Source: Formosa sp. L2A11 (GTDB taxonomy: Bacteria > Bacteroidota > Bacteroidia > Flavobacteriales > Flavobacteriaceae). From it: 64,000 nucleotides of DNA. The translations under genes and the position numbers were made by a program. The notes under the pieces are model-generated. The model had not been told where the DNA came from and did not search any database. It saw only the letters and a list, made by a program, of their open reading frames with translations. Positions 1 to 8,252 of this stretch are shown here, in pieces (positions within the stretch are counted from its first letter, which is position 1; each line of letters starts with the position of its first letter). The DNA lies in contig NZ_CP047028.1 of NCBI RefSeq assembly GCF_009796865.1, positions 2,914,001 to 2,978,000 of the forward strand, written 5' to 3'.

Positions 1-91
1 TACAATCATCACATACTGAAGCATCATCTTCGCAAGGCGCAAAGTTTAATGCTAAAAAGTAAACGGATAATAAGACTGCTAAAAATTTCAT
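1..91 (-). CDS. N-terminus of a small secreted protein, DUF6660-like (cut by window edge)
   Basis: The minus strand opens with ATG at 91 and reads off the window start after 30 codons. The visible peptide begins MKFLAVLLSVYFLALNFAPC and continues with an acidic, cysteine-containing stretch (CEDDASVCDDC). A short hydrophobic leader followed directly by a Cys-Asp-rich segment is the pattern I associate with flavobacterial DUF6660 proteins, small secreted proteins often found beside metal-uptake or efflux genes. The function is unknown. The assignment rests only on this N-terminus, so a different small secreted protein is possible. A TATATTTG box sits just upstream. Confidence 0.55.
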   Translation of the reverse strand, partial: MKFLAVLLSVYFLALNFAPCEDDASVCDDC

Positions 92-96
92 CGATT

Positions 97-104
97 CAAA
101 TATA
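97..104 (-). promoter_or_regulatory. Possible Bacteroidota -7 box (TATATTTG)
   Basis: On the minus strand the octamer TATATTTG fits the Bacteroidota -7 consensus TAnnTTTG. It lies only six bases before the ATG at 91, so transcription would start at or near the start codon (leaderless or nearly so). No clear -33 TTG was found at the usual distance. Confidence 0.35.
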
Positions 105-485
105 CAAATTATTGTATGCAATAGGATTGCAAAATGCTATGTCTATATTTTAAATGTTTACAACACTAATCGTGTCCTAAATAATATTATATGTTCATTT
201 TTTTCATTGATAAAAAGATCCTTCGACTTCGCTCTGGATAAACCAAGCCAAAAAAATCTAGGCTTACGAACCTTTATCTAAATTTTTCGTTCACTATCTA
301 AATTTAAAGAACTCGCTACTAAAAATCTATAATATAAATACTTTCGTTTAGCTCAAACAGCTTTAAATTTTACGATACTTTCACTTCAAATTTTACGATA
401 AATTTTCGATAGGCCAACCAAAATTCCATAAAGTCAGCAGCGGCAAATCTCAAAAAAAAGAGAGTAATCGTTTAGGATGCTATAG
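105..485. other. Intergenic stretch without a gene, with repeat-like motifs
   Basis: No convincing reading frame on either strand. Around 222-243 there is a segment (CCTTCGACTTCGCTCTGG) resembling a short interspersed sequence common in Bacteroidota genomes. AAATTTTACGATA occurs twice (about 363 and 388), and ATCTAAATTT also occurs twice (about 277 and 296). These look like degenerate repeat debris. Confidence 0.45.
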
Positions 486-2693
486 TTACAATACCAATAA
501 GCCATGTTCTTTTAATGTATTTATAGGTTTTGAAAACCAGAACAATTCAAAATTTTCAAATTGCGATTCGAAATCCTTTTTCAGCATATTAAAAGATTTT
601 TGAGTCGCACTATTTGGTGTAATCTCTTCTAAGGTTTGTAATAACCACTCGCCTTCTTCTAACGGTGTTGTAATTTGAAACGCATCTGTTTTATCGTAAA
701 ACGTCATTTTTAAACTGATATACGTATTTCCTTTTTTAGTTTTAGATAACTCTTCTACAAATGGAGATTTCCCTAACCATACAATTTTAGCTGTCGGTTT
801 TATATTGAAATTAGGTTCTGTTTGTAACGCATTAAAAATACATTCTGAGTCTATTGTGGTATCTGGAACATTAAAATCGAACCAATCTTGAAGCGGTAAA
901 TCAAAACCAATACCGTGCATATAATTGAATAATGATGTTTTTAATCCGTTACTAAATTTTGAATGGTCAATTCCTGTGACATCAGAAAAAGCGATATCAT
1001 TATTTGCAAATGTAATGTCGTTATAATGCGGAGTCACTCCAAATTCAGATGGATTTAAACCAATTGGACTATGCGCTGTTAACGCAAACTGATGCCAAAA
1101 ACCAGACTGCAACACGCCAACTTCGAATAACTGACGGACCATTTCTAAACTATCTATAGTTTCCTGTTCGGTTTGTGTTGGATACCCGTACATTAAATAC
1201 GAATGCACCATGATGTTACTTTCGGTTAAATTTCTGGTCACTTGTGCCACTTGTTCAACCGTAACACCTTTATCAATCAATTTCAATAAACGGTCTGATG
1301 CAACTTCCAATCCACCAGAAACCGCAATACATCCAGATGCTTTTAACAACACACATAAATCTTGAGTGAAGTTTTTCTCGAAACGAATATTTGCCCACCA
1401 CGTTAACGTTAAGTCACGTTTTAATATTTCTAAGGCTAATGCTTTCATTAATGAAGGCGGTGCAGCTTCGTCTACAAAATGAAATCCAGTATCTCCTGTT
1501 TGCGCTATTAGTTCTTCCATCCGATCAACCAAAGTTTTGGCTGCAACAGGTTCATATATTTTTATATAATCTAAAGAAATATCGCAAAACGTACATTTTC
1601 CCCAATAGCAACCATGCGCCATAGTGAGCTTATTCCAACGGCCGTCACTCCATAAACTGTGCATGGGATTTGCTATTTCAATCACTGAAATATACTCACT
1701 TAAAAGTAAATCTGTATAATCCGGTGTGCCGACTTCACTTTGTTTATAATCTGGCAGCGGACTATCATTTTTATACACGACTGCATTGTTCTCTAACAAC
1801 AGCGTACGTTTAAATTTAAAGGTTTTTGTGTCTTTATTATTGACTATTAAATCGTGTAATAATTCTACAGGTAATTCGCCATCGTCTAACGTGATGAAAT
1901 CAAAAAATTCGAATACACGAACATCTTTTAATGAACGTAATTCTGTATTTGCAAATCCGCCACCAACAGCAATTTTAATATCAGGAAAGTGTTCCTTTAT
2001 AAATTGAGCACAACGAAATGCACTATATAAATTACCTGGAAAAGGTATAGATAAACAAACCATTTTAGGTTGAATTTCTTCTAATTTGGCTTCAAGGATT
2101 TGTAATGTAATATCGTCTATAAACGTGAGGTCTTGCTGAAGGCTTTCGTACAATTCATCGAACGAATTGGCACTCATCCCCAAACGTTCTGCATAACGAC
2201 TAAACCCAAAATTATCGTCTATACATTCAATAATAAAATCTGATAAATCTTCAAGAAATAAGGTTGCCAAGTGTTTGGCTCTATCTTGCATGCCCATATT
2301 TCCGAATGCCCAATTTAAGTCTTCTAAATTATCAAATCTAGAGGCTTGAGGTAGAAAATTATCGGTACAAATTTGTCTCGCTAATGTTGTGTTTTTTCCT
2401 TGTAAAAAACGGACTACAGGTTCTAACACTTTCAAATAATCGTCTTTTAAAGCATAAATACGCTGACCGTTTACACTTTGAATGGTATCATTCTCGTAAG
2501 CGAAATCGAATAACATGGTAAATGCATTTTTTGAAAATAGTTCTATAATCACTTCAATTCCCAAGTCCATTTGATATGAAGAAATGACTTTTGTATTTAG
2601 AAATCCTTTTAAATACGCCGTTGCTGGATATGGTGTATTTAATTGGGTAAATGGTGGAGTTATCAGTAATATATCTTTCAAAATAATGCTCAA
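486..2693 (-). CDS. B12-binding domain radical SAM protein
   Basis: 735 residues. The N-terminal half (about residues 1-340) has the layout of a cobalamin-binding Rossmann domain found in B12-dependent radical SAM enzymes, including the strand and glycine-rich turn MVCLSIPFPGN and IAVGGGFANTE. The radical SAM core follows, with the cluster motif HGCYWGKCTFCD near residues 358-368. Its spacing is CX4CX2C rather than the classic CX3CX2C. Further core elements include FVDEAAPP and SGGLEVASDRLL. Family members use S-adenosylmethionine and a 4Fe-4S cluster for radical methylation or rearrangement; the substrate here cannot be read from sequence. It is a single-gene unit, convergent with nothing close by, and preceded by an inverted repeat. 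Confidence 0.85.
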   Translation of the reverse strand: MSIILKDILLITPPFTQLNTPYPATAYLKGFLNTKVISSYQMDLGIEVIIELFSKNAFTMLFDFAYENDTIQSVNGQRIYALKDDYLKVLEPVVRFLQGKNTTLARQICTDNFLPQASRFDNLEDLNWAFGNMGMQDRAKHLATLFLEDLSDFIIECIDDNFGFSRYAERLGMSANSFDELYESLQQDLTFIDDITLQILEAKLEEIQPKMVCLSIPFPGNLYSAFRCAQFIKEHFPDIKIAVGGGFANTELRSLKDVRVFEFFDFITLDDGELPVELLHDLIVNNKDTKTFKFKRTLLLENNAVVYKNDSPLPDYKQSEVGTPDYTDLLLSEYISVIEIANPMHSLWSDGRWNKLTMAHGCYWGKCTFCDISLDYIKIYEPVAAKTLVDRMEELIAQTGDTGFHFVDEAAPPSLMKALALEILKRDLTLTWWANIRFEKNFTQDLCVLLKASGCIAVSGGLEVASDRLLKLIDKGVTVEQVAQVTRNLTESNIMVHSYLMYGYPTQTEQETIDSLEMVRQLFEVGVLQSGFWHQFALTAHSPIGLNPSEFGVTPHYNDITFANNDIAFSDVTGIDHSKFSNGLKTSLFNYMHGIGFDLPLQDWFDFNVPDTTIDSECIFNALQTEPNFNIKPTAKIVWLGKSPFVEELSKTKKGNTYISLKMTFYDKTDAFQITTPLEEGEWLLQTLEEITPNSATQKSFNMLKKDFESQFENFELFWFSKPINTLKEHGLLVL

Positions 2694-2699
2694 ATTTTT

Positions 2700-2720
2700 G
2701 ACAAATATAATGTATTTGTC
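2700..2720. promoter_or_regulatory. Inverted repeat upstream of the radical SAM gene
   Basis: GACAAATA-taatg-TATTTGTC is a perfect 8-bp inverted repeat beginning seven bases before the start codon of the radical SAM gene. Its left arm contains CAAATATA, which on the minus strand reads TATATTTG, a -7 box. A repressor bound here would cover the promoter. The regulator is unknown. Confidence 0.4.
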
Positions 2721-2849
2721 ACCCGAAGTTTAATTGAAGGTTTTAAATCTGAAAATTCAAAATAATGCGTTCATTCTCATCTAAATCAATTTCATTTTAA
2801 AAATTATATGTATTTTGTTCATGCAATCAATATGAAACACCACCTGTCT

Positions 2850-3650
2850 ATGAATCCTGAACACGATTATAAAGCTGTAAACAAAGACACTTGGAATGCC
2901 AAAACGGAAGCACATTTAGTTTCTGATTTCTACGATGTTGAAGGATTTATTAACGGAAACTCGTCTTTAAATGCTATTGAACTGGATTTACTTGGTGATG
3001 TAAAAGGTAAAAAAATATTGCATTTACAATGTCATTTTGGACAAGATTCTTTGTCTTTAGCTCGTTTAGGAGCACATGTTACAGGCGTGGATTTATCTGA
3101 TGTTGCAATTAAAAATGCTAAAAAATTAGCCAACACACTTGAATTAAATACCACTTTTATTTGTTGTGATTTGTATGAATTACCCAATTATCTTGATGAT
3201 ACATTTGATATTGTTTACACAAGTTATGGAACTATTGGCTGGCTGCCCGATATTGAGCAATGAGCAAAATTGATTTCTAGATTTTTAAAACCTAAAGGTG
3301 AATTTGTTTTTGTCGAATTTCATCCGGTGGTGTGGATGTTTAACGATACGTTTGATACTATAGCATATAGTTACTTTAAATCAGATGCTATTATTGAAAC
3401 CGAAACTGGTACATATGCAAATAGAGAGGCCAATATTACCCAACAATCTATTACATGGAATCATAGTTTAGGAGAAGTTCTTAGTGCTTTGCTTCAGAAT
3501 GATTTACAATTAAAGTCTTTTGAAGAATTTGATTATTCACCTTACGATTGTTTTAGTCATACTATTGAGGTGAGTCCGAAACAATTCAGAATAAAACATT
3601 TAGAATCTAAAATCCCCATGGTTTTTGCGTTAAAAGCTATAAAACCATAA
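2850..3650 (+). pseudogene. Class I SAM-dependent methyltransferase broken by an in-frame TGA
   Basis: Two segments in the same frame encode one methyltransferase. The first ends ...WLPDIEQ, then TGA at 3261-3263, then AKLISRFLKPKGEF continues without a shift. Motif I (ILHLQCHFGQDSLSLARLG) and the acidic motif (VTGVDLSD) are in the first part; the post-core HPVVWMF region is in the second. Family members usually have Trp at this place (EQWAK), so a single TGG to TGA change explains the break. The likely start is the third Met (MNPEHDYKAVNKDTWN). Without readthrough the product lacks the C-terminal half of the fold. A sequencing error is also possible. The substrate is unknown. Confidence 0.75.
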
Positions 3651-3655
3651 TTATG

Positions 3656-4927
3656 TTATTTTACGCCATAACCTTGTTCGGGTTGTTGTTCTAAAATGGC
3701 TAAAGCTTTCTTTTTTAGTTTTACTTTTTTAAGATATTTGCCATAGAACAAGGTAATAATTATAGCTAAACCCCCCTGGATTAATACAGTAGATTGTACC
3801 CCAATATAATGTGATATACTCCCGATTGTTAAACTTCCAATGGGTAATAAACCGGTTAACGACATGATATAAATACTAATAACACGCCCTCTAAAGTGAT
3901 TGGGTGCATTTACTTGAATAATTGTATTGGTGATGGTACGTATAGACATCATACCAAATGCTCCAATAGCTGCAAAGATTAAAGCCAAGGAAAAGATATT
4001 AGTTTCAGCAAATAAAATTAATCCGATTCCAAAAATTAGAGAATTTGTAGCTAGAATTTTACTTAAATCGGTTCCTGGTTTTAAAGACGCTAAAAATATG
4101 GCACCAATAAATGCTCCAAACCCAATCACACCATCTATAACACCTAATGTTGAAGCAGAACCATTAAACACATCTTTCGCAAATGCAGGAGTTAACGTGG
4201 TATAAGAGAGGACAAATAAGCTCATTAAACCCGTAAAAATAAGTACAGAATGAATTTCTGGAGTATTTAATATATACGAAAAGGCTTCTTTAAATTCTGA
4301 TTTTATATTCCGATCTGCTTTTGGTTTTATGTCCTGTTTAGGTAAACGCATTAATAATAACGACCCAATAACAGGTATAAAACTCACGGCATTTAAAGCA
4401 AAACAAATATCGTCTCCAAAAGATTCTAAAATAAATCCAGCCAATGCTGGCCCTATTAATTTAGACAGATTTACCATAGATGAATTTAAAGCTAAAGCAT
4501 TGGGTAAATCGTCTTTATTATCTACCATTTCTCGAACTAAAGATTGTCTGGCAGGCACATCAAAACCATTTATAACTCCTAAAACAGCACTTAATATAAT
4601 AATGATCCATACTGCGTGTGTTTCAAAAAACATGATGGAAAAAGCTAAGAGCACAGCTTGTATTAAAGATACAATTTGCGTGATTAACAATACGGTATGT
4701 CTGTTATACCTATCGGCAACGACACCTCCATAAAGTGAAACTACAGCTGTTGGAAAAAGTGTTGCAAATACAGAAACCCCTAACATAAATTTTGACTGTG
4801 TTAAGCTATAAATTACCCAACTTACGGCCGTTTTCTGCATCCAAGTTCCTAAAAGAGATACAGATTGTCCCATAAAAAACAATCTGAAATTTCTACTTTT
4901 AAAGGAATTGAATGTGGTAAGATTCAT
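3656..4927 (-). CDS. MFS transporter, probably an exporter (MFS_3-like)
   Basis: 423 residues with about 12 hydrophobic segments. It starts RNFRLFFMGQSVSLLGTWMQ, the typical opening of the MFS_3/enterobactin-exporter-like group. The loop between helices 2 and 3 carries GGVVADRYNRH, the MFS motif A form, and GFDVPARQSLVREMV follows helix 4, also typical. Members export small hydrophobic compounds using the proton gradient; the substrate is not predictable. The gene converges on the broken methyltransferase with only five bases between the ends. A TAATTTTG box lies 26 bases upstream. Confidence 0.85.
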   Translation of the reverse strand: MNLTTFNSFKSRNFRLFFMGQSVSLLGTWMQKTAVSWVIYSLTQSKFMLGVSVFATLFPTAVVSLYGGVVADRYNRHTVLLITQIVSLIQAVLLAFSIMFFETHAVWIIIILSAVLGVINGFDVPARQSLVREMVDNKDDLPNALALNSSMVNLSKLIGPALAGFILESFGDDICFALNAVSFIPVIGSLLLMRLPKQDIKPKADRNIKSEFKEAFSYILNTPEIHSVLIFTGLMSLFVLSYTTLTPAFAKDVFNGSASTLGVIDGVIGFGAFIGAIFLASLKPGTDLSKILATNSLIFGIGLILFAETNIFSLALIFAAIGAFGMMSIRTITNTIIQVNAPNHFRGRVISIYIMSLTGLLPIGSLTIGSISHYIGVQSTVLIQGGLAIIITLFYGKYLKKVKLKKKALAILEQQPEQGYGVK

Positions 4928-4952
4928 ATATTCTGTACTATTTTTAATTGTA

Positions 4953-4960
4953 CAAAATTA
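4953..4960 (-). promoter_or_regulatory. -7 box for the MFS gene (TAATTTTG)
   Basis: The minus strand reads TAATTTTG, a full match to TAnnTTTG, 26 bases before the MFS start codon. No TTG was found at the ideal -33 spacing. The surrounding sequence TTAATTGTACAAAATTAA is an imperfect palindrome and may bind a regulator. Confidence 0.4.
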
Positions 4961-5181
4961 AACTATTCAGTTCAGAAAAAGACTTCAAAATTATACGCTT
5001 AATCTATCCATCATCAATAATTATTATATTCTTAGTTTTTGGCAAATAATATAACAATCTATTCGCATAAAGATTCTACACACCTTAGAAAACATACTTA
5101 ATGAAAAAATATTTGATATTAATTTTTAAAATAAAATGTTAAAGCCGATATTCATAAACACGAAAACATTAATTTCGTAGC

Positions 5182-5556
5182 GTGAAAAAAGCAGTTACAT
5201 TTTCTGGAGGGGTATTATTAGCCTTTTTATATTGTTTTGCACTGTATGGTGTAGCACAACCGCTGCCTCAAACTTTCACAAATAACACAGAACATTCTGA
5301 AAAACATCAGGATGTTTCTTCTATAAACAAATCGCTTTTCAGTTTAACCTCTGAACCAGAAAACATAAGTATTCCATTTGGACCTACTACTTCTGGAGAT
5401 TTCTCTAAAACCCCTGTATTTAATAGCAGTTGGTTTCCTAAATTAAACGAACGTATAGTTAGTGCTCAGATTTCACAATATACAGCATATCAAACCAATA
5501 CTTTGGTTAACTATCGTAAAAACGATTTCATTTTTCCGTTTCATTATTTCTGGTAA
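5182..5556 (+). CDS. Small exported or membrane-anchored protein of unknown function
   Basis: 124 residues with a GTG start (GTGAAAAAAGCA). The first 25 residues form a signal peptide or N-terminal anchor (VTFSGGVLLAFLYCFALYGVAQPL). The rest is polar, Ser/Thr/Asn-rich and ends in an aromatic string (FIFPFHYFW). No domain was recognised. A TAATTTCG sequence, one base off the -7 consensus, lies ten bases upstream. It is followed by a separate unknown gene after a short palindrome. GTG was chosen because no ATG precedes it in frame and the signal peptide starts there. Confidence 0.5.
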   Translation: MKKAVTFSGGVLLAFLYCFALYGVAQPLPQTFTNNTEHSEKHQDVSSINKSLFSLTSEPENISIPFGPTTSGDFSKTPVFNSSWFPKLNERIVSAQISQYTAYQTNTLVNYRKNDFIFPFHYFW

Positions 5557-5572
5557 TACCTTGTTTTAATTG

Positions 5573-5588
5573 TGTGTGATTTCACACA
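5573..5588. promoter_or_regulatory. Perfect 16-bp palindrome
   Basis: TGTGTGATTTCACACA is fully self-complementary and sits between the two small unknown genes, about 75 bases before the second. The two-base centre does not match the CRP spacing (TGTGA-N6-TCACA). It could be an operator for another regulator. Confidence 0.35.
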
Positions 5589-5663
5589 TCCTAATGACAA
5601 CAGTAAGGTTATGTTTAATTACATAATCTACATTTATTATGACTTAATTTAAAACAGAATACA

Positions 5664-6152
5664 ATGAATACCGGAACACTTATACTTAGCATATTTTTTA
5701 TAATAATATGCGCTTCTCCTTTTATATTATCTACTATAAACAGTAGAAAACGAAAAAAGAACATGCTTAAAAACTTAACTGCTTTAGCTAATAAAAATGA
5801 TGCTACAATAACGAAACACGAAGTAGGTGTAGATTTTATTATTGGCTTAGACGAACCTAAGAACAAGGTTCTTTTCTTTAAAAAAACGGCAGAAAAAACA
5901 ACAGAACAGTGTTTAGACTTATCGGATTACAAAGCCTGTAGAATTTTAAAATTTGGTAAAAACTTAAATGCAAAAAGCAATGTTAATGCTATTGAAACTT
6001 TAAAATTAGATTTTACTCCAAAAGATAAAACAGTTACCGAATCTCAATTCGAATTTTTTAATGAAGATACCAACATCCAACTAAGTGGAGAACTTCAATT
6101 AATAAATACATGGCAACCCTTAATTCAACAAAGAATAGCTGCTCTTAATTAA
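5664..6152 (+). CDS. Hypothetical protein with one N-terminal membrane helix
   Basis: 162 residues. Residues 4-24 (GTLILSIFFIIICASPFILS) form a membrane helix, followed by a basic patch (NSRKRKKNM) that should stay in the cytoplasm, and then a soluble mixed alpha/beta region of about 130 residues. Sequences such as GVDFIIGLDEPKNKVLFFKK and CLDLSDYKACRILK suggest a compact beta-rich domain, but no family was recognised. The gene stands alone and ends nine bases before a strong terminator hairpin. Confidence 0.6.
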   Translation: MNTGTLILSIFFIIICASPFILSTINSRKRKKNMLKNLTALANKNDATITKHEVGVDFIIGLDEPKNKVLFFKKTAEKTTEQCLDLSDYKACRILKFGKNLNAKSNVNAIETLKLDFTPKDKTVTESQFEFFNEDTNIQLSGELQLINTWQPLIQQRIAALN

Positions 6153-6160
6153 ATAAAAAA

Positions 6161-6188
6161 AGCCCTAAGCAACATTGTACTTAGGGCT
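6161..6188. terminator. Rho-independent terminator
   Basis: A 9-bp perfect stem (AGCCCTAAG / CTTAGGGCT) with a 10-base loop, flanked by A- and T-runs on both sides. It sits directly after the hypothetical gene ending at 6152 and could work in both directions. Confidence 0.8.
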
Positions 6189-6253
6189 TTTTCATGTTTT
6201 AATCCGAAATCTAATCAGCTATAAATTTCATATAAAAAACTTTGATAAAAAAA

Positions 6254-6280
6254 AACCTCGACAAGATAGATACCGAGGTT
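6254..6280 (-). terminator. Terminator downstream of focA (minus strand)
   Basis: Stem AACCTCG / CGAGGTT, 7 bp with a 13-base loop. Read on the minus strand it is followed by a long T-run, so it fits termination of the pflB-pflA-focA transcript about 260 bases past the focA stop. The stretch 6281-6539 between them has no gene that I can support. Confidence 0.6.
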
Positions 6281-6539
6281 TAATTAAAATTTAGTTGTTT
6301 GCCCGTAAGAGCTTAATTACCAATATATATCAAATTTAACATTATAAATATATTTCTCATACTTTTATATGAAAAATTTATTAAAAATGAAATAATTAGT
6401 GTTATCAAAAAAACTCTAAAAGACCATTAAAACGGTACATAAATATACGATAGATTAACGTAAGTACCGGAAAACCGTCTAACTATTTTAGAAAAAATTA
6501 TAAATTAAAAGTTTAGATAAACTTCCATTTTATACTAGA

Positions 6540-7322
6540 TTAATTTTCTGTTTTACCAAATAAATAACCGTAAGGTAAGCCTACAAATAAAACGCCTCCA
6601 ACAATATTACCCAAAGTTGCAGGAATTAAGTTTTTAATAATAAAAGTACTCCAAGAAATATCTGCTCCTTCAAATATAGAAAGTGGAATAAAATACATAT
6701 TTGCAATACTGTGCTCAAATCCCATAGTTACAAAAGCCATAACAGGCAACCAAATAGCCACTATTTTACCAATAGTGTTTTTTGCTGCAATGCCTTGCCA
6801 AAGCGCAAGACAGACCAACCAATTTGCTCCAATTCCTTTTATAAAAGTGACTAAAAAAGTATGACTTGTTTTTCCTCTAGCTATATCATGAACCATATTT
6901 ATATAAGGATCGCTACTAACTAAATGTGTTAAATGCGTAATAACGTAAGCAATAAATATAGCACCAAAGAAATTTCCAAAATAAACCAATCCCCAGTTTT
7001 TAAACATGGCACATGCTGGCTGTCTTTTGGTTAAAATATTAGGAATAAAATAAGCATTATTACCCGTAAAAAGCTCTGCTCCTACTAAAACCACAAGAAT
7101 AAGTCCTAACGGGAAAGCTGCTCCAAACAAAAACTTTACTAATCCAGGGTTATGTGTTGCTATTCCAGGAGAACCTCCAGAAATAATAATGGCTAATAAT
7201 GCACCAAAAGCAACATAAGCTCCCGCTAAGAAAGCAAGGATTAATGTTTTACTTACGGTATATCCTTCTTTATTAAGCGCAATTTCATTTACTATTTTTA
7301 TACCTTCTTTGGGAGAATTCAT
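6540..7322 (-). CDS. focA: Formate/nitrite transporter family channel (FocA-like)
   Basis: 260 residues with six hydrophobic segments, typical of the pentameric FNT channels. Family marks include AGAYVAFGALLAIIISGGSP near the N-terminus, GAELFTGNNAYF (the conserved LFTGN) near residue 88, and MGFEHSIANMYFIP near residue 200, which carries the conserved central-pore His. It moves formate across the inner membrane. It is the third gene after pflB and pflA, 32 bases from pflA, so export of formate made by PflB is the obvious role. Specificity for formate over nitrite is inferred from context. Start ATG at 7322. Confidence 0.9.
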   Translation of the reverse strand: MNSPKEGIKIVNEIALNKEGYTVSKTLILAFLAGAYVAFGALLAIIISGGSPGIATHNPGLVKFLFGAAFPLGLILVVLVGAELFTGNNAYFIPNILTKRQPACAMFKNWGLVYFGNFFGAIFIAYVITHLTHLVSSDPYINMVHDIARGKTSHTFLVTFIKGIGANWLVCLALWQGIAAKNTIGKIVAIWLPVMAFVTMGFEHSIANMYFIPLSIFEGADISWSTFIIKNLIPATLGNIVGGVLFVGLPYGYLFGKTEN

Positions 7323-7354
7323 TAGCTATTTTATTGTGATGTATTTTATACGTT

Positions 7355-8107
7355 TTAATTTGCTTTAACCTCTTTAAAGTACGAACTCAAAATTTTTACT
7401 GCAGTATCAATTTCTTCTTGAGTGTTTTCTCTTGCATCTTTCAATTCGTATTCCCAACCTAAAGCTTCCCATTTATGAACACCTAATTTATGATAAGGCT
7501 GAAGTTCAATTTTTTCAATGGTTTTATAATCTTTAAAATATGTACCCAATTGATGAAGCAACTCTGGAGTATTAGTTATTCCAGGAATCAATACATAACG
7601 TAGCCACATTTTTTTTCCTGAAGCTTCTCTGTATTTTGCGAAATTAAACGTGGTTTCTTTATTTTTTGCTCCGGCAAGTTTCTGAAAACCAGCTTCATTC
7701 ATATGCTTAATATCAAGCATTACTAAATCTGCATAATGATCTAATAATTCTGTTGTAGGATGATTTAATAACCGTCCGTTAGTATCGATATTAGTATGTA
7801 TACCTTCTTCTTTTAAACGTTTAAAAAAAGGAATTAAACTTTTAGCTTGTAGTAAAGGTTCACCACCAGAAACAGTAACACCTCCATTATTTCCAAAATA
7901 AGATTTCATTCTAAGTGCACGTTTTACAAGATCTTCAATAGTATATGCTGTACCTCCTTGTGTATCTATAGTATCTGGATTATGGCAATACTGACATCTT
8001 AATTTACAGCCTTGTAAAAACACAACCATACGTATTCCAGGCCCATCGTGTGTTCCAAAAGATTCTATGGAATGTACATTTAATATGTTGTCTGAAGTTT
8101 TAATAAT
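7355..8107 (-). CDS. pflA: Pyruvate formate-lyase activating enzyme, with a non-canonical start
   Basis: Radical SAM enzyme that installs the glycyl radical on PflB. The cluster motif CKLRCQYC (CX3CX2C) and the following HNPDT are clear, as are GGVTVSGGEPLLQ and the IDTNG strand. The first ATG in frame is at 8029 and would remove the conserved N-terminus. The frame is open further upstream and encodes TSDNILNVHSIESFGTHDGP then GIR, which is conserved in the family. It reaches a stop just before 8113 without any ATG, GTG or TTG. The best start is an ATT at 8107 or 8104, giving about 250 residues, the normal length. A sequence error or another rare start (ATA) is possible. Confidence 0.85.
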   Translation of the reverse strand: MIKTSDNILNVHSIESFGTHDGPGIRMVVFLQGCKLRCQYCHNPDTIDTQGGTAYTIEDLVKRALRMKSYFGNNGGVTVSGGEPLLQAKSLIPFFKRLKEEGIHTNIDTNGRLLNHPTTELLDHYADLVMLDIKHMNEAGFQKLAGAKNKETTFNFAKYREASGKKMWLRYVLIPGITNTPELLHQLGTYFKDYKTIEKIELQPYHKLGVHKWEALGWEYELKDARENTQEEIDTAVKILSSYFKEVKAN

Positions 8108-8129
8108 AGTATGTTTTTAATTAAAAAAT

Positions 8130-8228
8130 AAGAGGTATCCAAAACGATAAGCTACACTAAAAATTAATAAGGAGATTACTGATTTGAAATAATAAAAATT
8201 AGTGCTTTACGTTTTTTGAATACCTCTT
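8130..8228 (-). promoter_or_regulatory. Long imperfect hairpin between pflB and pflA
   Basis: The outer arms AAGAGGTATCCAAAACG and CGTTTTTTGAATACCTCTT pair almost completely, and the complementarity continues inward (CACTAAAAATTA against TAAAAATTAGTG). The whole 99-nt element folds back on itself. In the pflB transcript it lies 24 bases after the pflB stop and 22 bases before the pflA start. It may partly terminate the transcript, set the relative amounts of PflB and PflA, or protect the pflB mRNA end. A small mobile palindromic element is the alternative. Confidence 0.55.
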
Positions 8229-8252
8229 CAAGTTAAATAAACAGAGTACGTT

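Noticed and set aside
3261..3263. UGA as a recoded codon (selenocysteine or Trp readthrough) in the methyltransferase.
   Set aside because: The family has Trp here, no selenocysteine element is visible after the codon, and TGA ends other genes in the window.
5573..5588. TGTGTGATTTCACACA considered as a CRP site.
   Set aside because: The half-sites TGTGA and TCACA are two bases apart, not six; kept only as an unassigned palindrome.
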